Shown here piece after piece: positions 58,234 through 64,000 of a stretch of DNA of 64,000 nt; within the stretch, counting starts at the first letter, position 1, and each line of letters begins with the position of its first letter. The DNA is from Bufo bufo (Eukaryota > Chordata > Amphibia > Anura > Bufonidae), in assembly GCF_905171765.1 (NCBI RefSeq), contig NC_053397.1, forward strand, positions 115,213,295 to 115,277,294, given 5' to 3'. Both the position numbers and the translations under genes were made by a program. The notes under the pieces were generated by a model that worked only from the letters and a program-made list of their open reading frames with translations, was not told where the DNA came from and ran no database searches.

Positions 58234-58463
58234 GACATGGTGGGGCAGTATGTTTGCACATGCCTACACAACTGACTGATGGTTCTGCCCCCTGCAACTT
58301 CTGGGTCTACAAATTGGGCACATGGCCTGAGCTTGCCCTTTGGAGGTGCTGGCCTGCCCTGCAGCCAGTGTATTGTCTGAACGTGTGTTTAGCACGACTG
58401 GAGGGGGTTATCACAGGTTATATTTCCCTATGTTTTGGGGTGTACCCTAATTTAAAGAAATAA
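58234..58463 (+). pseudogene. Second copy of hAT transposase C-terminus
   Basis: The frame from 58230 reads into GGAVCLHMPTQLTDGSAPC and NFWVYKLGTWPELAL. It repeats the coding found at 57010-57107, then shows a VCLARLEGVIT-type remnant of SERVFSTAGGVIT and the same ttttggggtgtaccctaat tail. It lacks everything upstream. The hAT element thus carries two 3' ends, with the 18S-like block between them. Confidence 0.85.
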
Positions 58464-58869
58464 AACTAAATTTAAAACCAAAAAGCAGTGTAGGCTACCT
58501 CCTCCTCCTCCTCCACCACCGCCACATCCAACGCCTTCTCAACCTCCTACTCCATATGGACCTTGTCCTCCTAGATCAAGATTATTATTTTTATTTTTAC
58601 GTATTTAAATAATGTAAAAGTCATTTCCCTTACCACATTTGTTTGCAGAGCACTTGCCATGTTCTTAACCACATTTTGATGCCATTTGCAGCCCTCTAGC
58701 CCTTTTTTTTACATTTTGACATTTGTACAGCCATTTTAGTGCTCAAAAGTTCGGGTCCCCATTGACTTCAATGGGGTTTGGGTTCGGGGTAAAGTTCGGG
58801 TCCCAAACTTTTTTGTGAAGATCGGCCGGACCCGTCAAACCCGAACATCCAGGTGTCCACTCAACTCTA

Positions 58870-59108
58870 CTGTTGAAATTTGAAGAGAAAGACTTGCAGG
58901 CTTGTATTGACTAATGTGTGTAATTTTTTGGAAATATCTCAGGATTGGTACGTCCTAGAGAGCTGAGACCCAGTCTTAAACCTTCCCGGAAACCTGATGT
59001 ACCTGTGTGCCAAATTTAGTGAAGATCGGTCCAGTCATTTGGTCGCGCATAAAAAACAGACAGACAGAAGTCTAGACAGACAGACAGAAACTCATTTTTA
59101 TTATATAA
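58870..59108 (+). repeat. 3' end of an unclassified retroelement-like repeat
   Basis: Contains GTGCCAAATTTAGTGAAGAT, CGGTCCAGTCATTTGGTCG, a (CAGA)n stretch and ctcatttttattatata. I associate this tail style with RTE-like LINEs, but without coding sequence the class is unsure. It probably completes the element begun at 51168, separated by the hAT insertion. Confidence 0.55.
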
Positions 59109-59363
59109 GAGACTAGCAGAAGGCCCCGGCTTCGCACGGGTATATTTAATCTATTTCATTTTATGTTTCCGTGTGTCGTAAAAAGATATTGACAGTTTCC
59201 CCCATAACAGTGACCTCTACAGTGCCCGCCCCTATAACAATGACCACCATAGTGCCTGCCCCTTTCACAATGACCTTCACAGTGCCAACCCTTTTAACAG
59301 TGACCGCCCCTTTAGCATTGACCACCCCTTTAACAGTGACCTTCATAGTGGCCGCCCCTTTAA
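59109..59363 (+). repeat. Start of a second copy of the 30-bp-unit element
   Basis: ctagcagaaggccccggctt begins directly after the previous element's tail. About five to six of the 30-bp units follow. It is cut by a TTAA-flanked element at 59364. Confidence 0.75.
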
Positions 59364-61294
59364 CTTCTTATGGACCGGGCTCATTTTCACCTTAAGGACC
59401 AGGCCATTTTTTGCAAATCTGACCAGTGTCACTTTATGTGGTGATAACTTTAAAACGCTTTGACTTATCCAAGCCATTCTGAGAATGTTTTTTCATCACA
59501 TATTGTACTTCATGACACTGGTAATATGGAGTAAAAAAAAAAAAAAATTATTTATAACATAATACCAAATTTACCCAAAATTTTGAAAAAATTGCAATTT
59601 TCCAAGTTTCAATTTCTTTACTTCTATAATACATAGTACGACCTCCAAAAATAGTTATTACTTTACATTCCTCATATGTCTACTTCATGCTTGGATCATC
59701 TTGGGAATGACATTTTATTTTTTGGGGACATTACAAGGCTTAGAAGTTTAGAAGCAAATCTTTAAACATACTTTTTAAGGACCAGTTCAGGTCTGAAGTC
59801 ACTTTGTGAGGCTTACATAATAGAAACCACCAAAAAATGAACCCATTCTAGAAACTACACCCCTCAAGGTATTCAAAACTGATTTTATAAACGTCATTAA
59901 CCCTTTAGGTGTTCCACAAGAGTTAATGGCAAATGGAGATAAAATTTCAGAATTTCGATTTTTTTTTGGGGCAAATTTTCCATTTTAATAAATTTTTTAC
60001 AGTAACATAGCAAGGGTTAACCAGTCAAACAAAACTCAATATATATATTTCCCTGATTCTTTAGTTTGCAGAAACACCCCATATAAACTTCTGTACGGGC
60101 ACATGGTAGGGCGTAGAGGGAAAGGAGCGCCGTGTGGTTTTTGGAAGGCAGATTTTACTGGACTGGTTTATTTATGTCCCATTTGAAGCCCCCTTGATGC
60201 ACCCCTAGTGTAGAAACTCCATAAAAGTGACCCCATCTAAGAATCTACACCCCTCAAGGTATTCAAAACGGATTTTACAAACTTTGTTAACCATTTAGGT
60301 GTTCCACAAGAGTTATTGGCAAATGGAGATGAAATTTAAGAATTTCTATGTTTTGGCACATTTTCCAAATTAAATCAATTTTTTTCTAGTAACAAAGCAA
60401 GGGTTAATAGCCAAACAAAACTCAATATTTATTGCCCTGATTCTGTAGTTTGCAAAAACACCCCATATGTGGTTGTAAACTACTGTACGGGCACACGGTA
60501 GGGCGTAGAGTTAAAGGAGCGCCGTGTGGTTTTTGGAAGGCAGACTTTGCTGGACTGGTTTATTTACACCATGTCCCAGTTTAAGCCCCCCTGATGCACC
60601 CCTAGAGTAGAAAATCCATAAAAGTGACCCCATTTTGGAAACTACAGGATAGGGTGGCAGTTTTGTTGGGACTATTTTTAGGGTACATAAGATTTTTGGT
60701 TGCTCTATATTACATTATTGTGAGGCAAGGTTACTAAAAATAGAAATTTAGAAATTTCATCGCCATATGCCATAAACTGTTTAGGTGTTCCTCAAGGGTT
60801 AATAAAGTTTGTAAAATCAGTTTTGAATACCTTGAGGGGTGTAGTTTCTTAGATGGGGTCACTTTTATGGAGTTTCTACTCTAGGGGTGCATCAGGGGTT
60901 CTTCAAATGGGACATGGTGCCAAAATAAAAGCCCATCAAAATCTGCCTTCCAGAAACCATATGGTGTTTCTTTTCTTCTGCGCCCTGCCGTTTGGTCATA
61001 CAACAGTTTACGACCGACCACATATGGGGTGTTTCTGTAAACTGCAGAATCAGGGTAATAAATATTAAGTTTTGTTTGGCTGTTAACCCTTGCTTTGTTA
61101 CTGGAAAAAACTGATTAAAATGGAAAATTTGCCAAAAAAATGCTGTTTTCCCACCGCTTTAATTTTATTTGTTTGACCGTGTTCTTCTGAGGGATTAGTC
61201 CATAGGATATTTTTGTAGAGCAGATTCTTACAGACGCGGCGATACCCAATATGTCTACTTTTTTTAAATGTATTTAGGTTTTACACTATATTAT
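59364..61294. mobile_element. TTAA-flanked foldback element, right end truncated
   Basis: Starts CTTCTTATGGACCGGGC just after TTAA (59360-59363), the target of piggyBac- and Kolobok-type elements. Inside, a block with aaactacacccctcaaggta and ttaggtgttccacaagagtt occurs twice in direct order (about 59855 and 60240) and again inverted at about 60780-61130. No transposase frame is seen. The right side is cut by the hAT element at 61295. Confidence 0.7.
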
Positions 61295-61999
61295 TAGAGT
61301 TGAGCGAACCCAAACTGTAAAGTTCGAGTTCATACCGAACTTTCGGACTTTTGGGCCCCAGACCCGATCCGGAACATTTCAGTAAAAGTTCGGGTTCAGG
61401 TTCGGTGTTCGGTGCTTTCTTGACGCTTTTTGAAAGGCTGCAGAGCAGCCAATCAACAAGCGGTTAATTGTCTGACCTTAGAAGCCATCACAGCCATGCC
61501 TACTAATGGCATGGCTGTGATTGGCCAGTGTAGCATGTGACCCAGCCTCTATAAAAGCTGGAGTCACTCTGCTGTGCTTAGTGTAGGGAGAGGATGCTGC
61601 TGGTGATTTCAGGGAGAGAATAGGACTGAATCTTTGCTCAAAATCTGAATCTAACTCAGCGATCTAAATACATTGTGTTTTGTGGGTGCAGGGCACAATT
61701 TTTTTTATCCTGCCCTGAGCCCAGTGACCGAAAAAAAATTACTTTAATAAGTCAGTTAGGTGGGTGGCGGCGGCGGCCATTTTATGCACGCTCAGTGCAC
61801 TAGCACTGCATCTGAGCTTTTGGGACATTGAAAATCCCAATTTTTTGTGCAATTTACAACATCTGGTGCATTTGCAGGCTTAGTCAGTGTGCAATTTAAG
61901 CTAGAAATACAGCCATCATTTTCTGGGTTTTTAAAAACACACTTTTTGTGCCAAAAACACAATTTTCCAGATCTGCAAGTGTTAAATTCAAGTTTAATA

Positions 62000-63540
62000 C
62001 AGTCCTGATCAAAAGTTTAAGACCACTTGAAAAATGGCAAAAAAAATCATATTTTACATTGTTGGATCTTAACAAGGTTCCAAGTAGAGCTTCAACATGC
62101 AACAAGAAGAAATGAGAGTGAGACAAAACATTTTTTGAGCATTCAATTAATTGAAAATAACGATTAAACTAAAACAGACTGTTTTTCAGCTGATCCAAAT
62201 TTTAGGGACACATGTCTTTGAATCCACATCTTTGCACAGATTTGGCCTTTTATTGTCATTTTCTGTCAGGTAGTCACACGTTGTGATGGCAAAGGCAAAA
62301 AAAACTCTCCCTTTTTGAACGTGGTCGGGTTGTTGAACTGCAGAAACAGGGTCTCTCACAGCGCGCCATCGCTGCTGAGGTGGGACGCAGTAAGACAGTC
62401 ATTTGGAATTTCTTAAATGATCCTCAGGGTTATGGAACAAAAAAGTCAAGTGGAAGACCCAAAAAAATTCATCAGCACTGAGCCGGAGGATCCAATTGGC
62501 TGTCCGTCAAGACACTGGACGATCCTCGAACCAAATTAAGGCCCTTACTGGTGCTGACTGCAGCCCCATAACCATTAGACGTCATCTGAGACTGAAGGGC
62601 TTCAAAAACAAAAACGTCTTCAAAGACCTCATCTCCTTGAACGCCACAGAACTGCTCATTTGGACTTTGCAAGAGAGCACCAAACATGGGACATTCAAAG
62701 GTGGAAGAAAGTTTTATTCTCTGATGAGAAAAAATTTAACCTTGATGGTCCTGATGGTTTCCAACGTTACTGGCATGACAAGCAGATCCCACCTGAGAGG
62801 TTTTCTACGCGCCGCAGTGGAGGGGGCGCCATTATGGTCTGGGGTGCTTTTTCCTTCAGTGGAACAATGGAGCTTCAGGAATTGCAGGAGCGTCAAACGG
62901 CCGCTGACTATGTCCAGATGTTGCAGAGAGCATTCCTCATGATTGAGGGCCCTCATCTGTGTGGTAACGACTGGGTTTTTCAACAGTACACAATGCCCGC
63001 AGGACAAGGGACTTCTTCCAGGAGAATAACATCACTCTTTTGGCCCATCCTGCGTGTTCCCCTGATCTAAATCCAATTGAGAACCTTTGAGGATGGATGG
63101 CAAGGGAAGTTTACAAAAATGGACAACAGTTCCAGACAGTAGATGGCCTTCGTGCGGCCGTCTTTACCACTTGGAGAAATGTTCCCACTCACCTCATGGA
63201 AACGCTTGCATCAAGCATGCCGAAACAAATTTTAGAAGTGATAAACAATAACGGCGGAGCTACTCATTACTGAGTTCATGTTTGGAAGTTGGATTTCTGT
63301 TTTGGAGGGCTTTAGTTTTTTTTTGGAGGTGTGGTCCTAAACTGTTGATCAGCTGAAAAACAGCCTGTTTCAGTTTATTCATTGTTTACATTAAATTGAA
63401 TGCTCAAATTTTTTTTTGTCTCACTCCCATTTCTTCTTGTTGCATGTTGAAGCTCTACTTGGAACCTTGTTAAGATCCAGCCATGCTAAATATGATTTTT
63501 TGCCATTTTTTAAGTGGTCTTAAACTTTTGATCAGGACTG
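62000..63540 (+). mobile_element. Tc1-like transposon with long inverted repeats
   Basis: Starts CAGTCCTGATCAAAAGTTTA and ends TAAACTTTTGATCAGGACTG, flanked by TA (61998-61999 and 63541-63542). The inverted repeats extend about 210 bp, to the gctgatccaaat / ttgatcagctg region. The 1541-bp length is normal for the family. It interrupts the hAT leader repeats. Confidence 0.95.
62286..63273 (+). pseudogene. Tc1-like transposase, full length but disabled
   Basis: The start at 62286 is followed by a frame change, then FERGRVVELQKQGLSQRAIA, a helix-turn-helix, and SSGRPKKI. Next come [35 protein letters not shown] (first catalytic Asp), [19 protein letters not shown] (second Asp region, damaged just after), and [10 protein letters not shown] (third acidic residue) followed by a stop in place of the usual Trp. 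The end is NNNGGATHY and a stop at 63273. Frame changes occur near 62320, 62490 and 62990. Complete domain order with scattered damage. Confidence 0.92.
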
Positions 63541-63875
63541 TATATACAGCTTTCATACTCTGTTACCAAAAAACACTTTTTTGGCAATATACAACATCTG
63601 GATTAGTCAGTGTGCAATTTAAGCTAGAAATACAGCCATCATTTTCTGGGTTTTTAAAAACACACTTTTTGTGCCAAAAAACACTATTTTCCAGATCTGC
63701 AAGTGTTAAATTCAAGTTTAATATATACAGCTTTCATATTCTGTTACCAAAAAAACTCTTTTTTGGCAATATACAACATCTGGATTAGTCAGTGTGCAAT
63801 TTAAACTAGAAATCCAGCCATCATTTTCTTTTTTTTTTTTTTAAACACACTTATTTGCCAAAAACCACTATTTTC

Positions 63876-64000
63876 CTCACCCTCAGCGACTCCCAGGTTT
63901 CCACGGTGAAAGAGTCCTTGCCTTTTCATTGGTCCACTGGACCGATTAAATACCTAGGGGTCCACATCCCGAGACACTTGAATGACTTATATAACTGCAA
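63876..64000 (+). pseudogene. L1-like LINE ORF2 fragment, runs off the window
   Basis: An open frame from 63876 reads LTLSDSQVSTVKESLPFHW and then GPIKYLGVHIPRHLNDLY. The IKYLGV-x-I/L block followed by DLY is characteristic of L1-clade reverse transcriptases. Sequence upstream is hAT, so the LINE joins here. The window end prevents judging its length or state. Confidence 0.75.

Larger units (their letters stand above)
51856..58869 (+). mobile_element. 7-kb hAT element with LINE insert and duplicated 3' end
   Basis: The left end is slightly truncated (starts at CCGAACTTTAGGG, lacking the outermost bases). The right end CCAGGTGTCCACTCAACTCTA at 58869 mirrors the hAT terminal type TAGAGTTGAG. 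The interior order is a leader with 112-bp repeats (interrupted by a LINE at 52909-53870), the transposase 54097-57290, a 3' untranslated region, an 18S-like block, a second copy of the transposase C-terminus, and the 3' end. No target duplication can be read because the left end is cut. Confidence 0.85.
61295..63875 (+). mobile_element. hAT element 5' end containing a Tc1 insertion
   Basis: The end TAGAGTTGAGCGAACCC starts at 61295, followed by GTTCGGGTTCAGGTTCGG and the conserved leader (gcagagcagccaatcaacaa) shared with the element at 51856. Subterminal repeats with aagctagaaatacagccatc occur at 61898, 63620 and 63805. The transposase is not reached before an L1-like LINE at 63876. Confidence 0.88.

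Overview
This window looks like non-genic (intergenic or intronic) DNA from a vertebrate, most likely a frog or toad. The evidence is the repeat content: BED-finger hAT elements whose ends carry GTTCGGGTTCGG and TAGAGTTGAGCGAAC-type sequence, Tc1-like elements with long inverted ends, a chromodomain Ty3/Gypsy element, CR1/L2-like LINE tails with (TTCTATG)n and (TTACTATG)n, a Penelope-like fragment, and TTA- or TTAA-flanked foldback elements. The species call is inference. I found no host protein-coding exon, and every reading frame with recognisable homology belongs to a transposable element.

Layout. 0-3.9 kb: a 530-bp tandem duplication, a minus-strand Gypsy 5' end (LTR, gag, start of protease) and a deleted Tc1 element. 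4.5-7.2 kb: a Penelope-like reverse-transcriptase remnant, A/T-rich tandem repeats, a decayed hammerhead-like motif and a hAT 3' end. 7.2-11.2 kb: an LTR-like block, a hAT 5' end, a TTA-flanked MITE, and a hAT-type element with an exact 8-bp target duplication that carries four tRNA-like modules. 12.0-16.3 kb: a hAT element with a solo LTR inside. 16.9-25.4 kb: another hAT element, split by a nearly complete chromodomain Gypsy element. 25.5-30.7 kb: two insertions bounded by 14-bp direct repeats, both with hammerhead-type motifs, and one ending in a near-perfect 296-bp palindrome.

31-46 kb: palindromes, a Tc1 element, and a 10.3-kb hAT element (35647-45911) with a perfect 8-bp target duplication. 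That hAT element contains a 141-bp minisatellite of about 25 units, a LINE insertion, 296-bp and 69-bp tandem arrays, and a lightly damaged transposase of about 1,130 codons. 46-51 kb: nested palindromes, microsatellites and a third-type hammerhead-like motif. 51-59 kb: a repeat with 30-bp tandem units, split by a 7-kb hAT element. That hAT element has a duplicated 3' end and, between the two copies, an antisense 18S rRNA-derived block. 59-64 kb: a TTAA-flanked foldback element, a further hAT 5' end containing a Tc1 element, and an L1-like LINE at the window edge.

The elements do not form a pathway. They record successive nested insertions: Gypsy into hAT, LTR into hAT, Tc1 into hAT, Tc1 plus hAT into a palindrome, LINE into hAT satellite. 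The observations most worth testing are the hammerhead-like motifs, the tRNA-like modules carried by a hAT element, the 18S-derived block inside a hAT element, and an unrecognised conserved segment at the N terminus of the hAT transposases.
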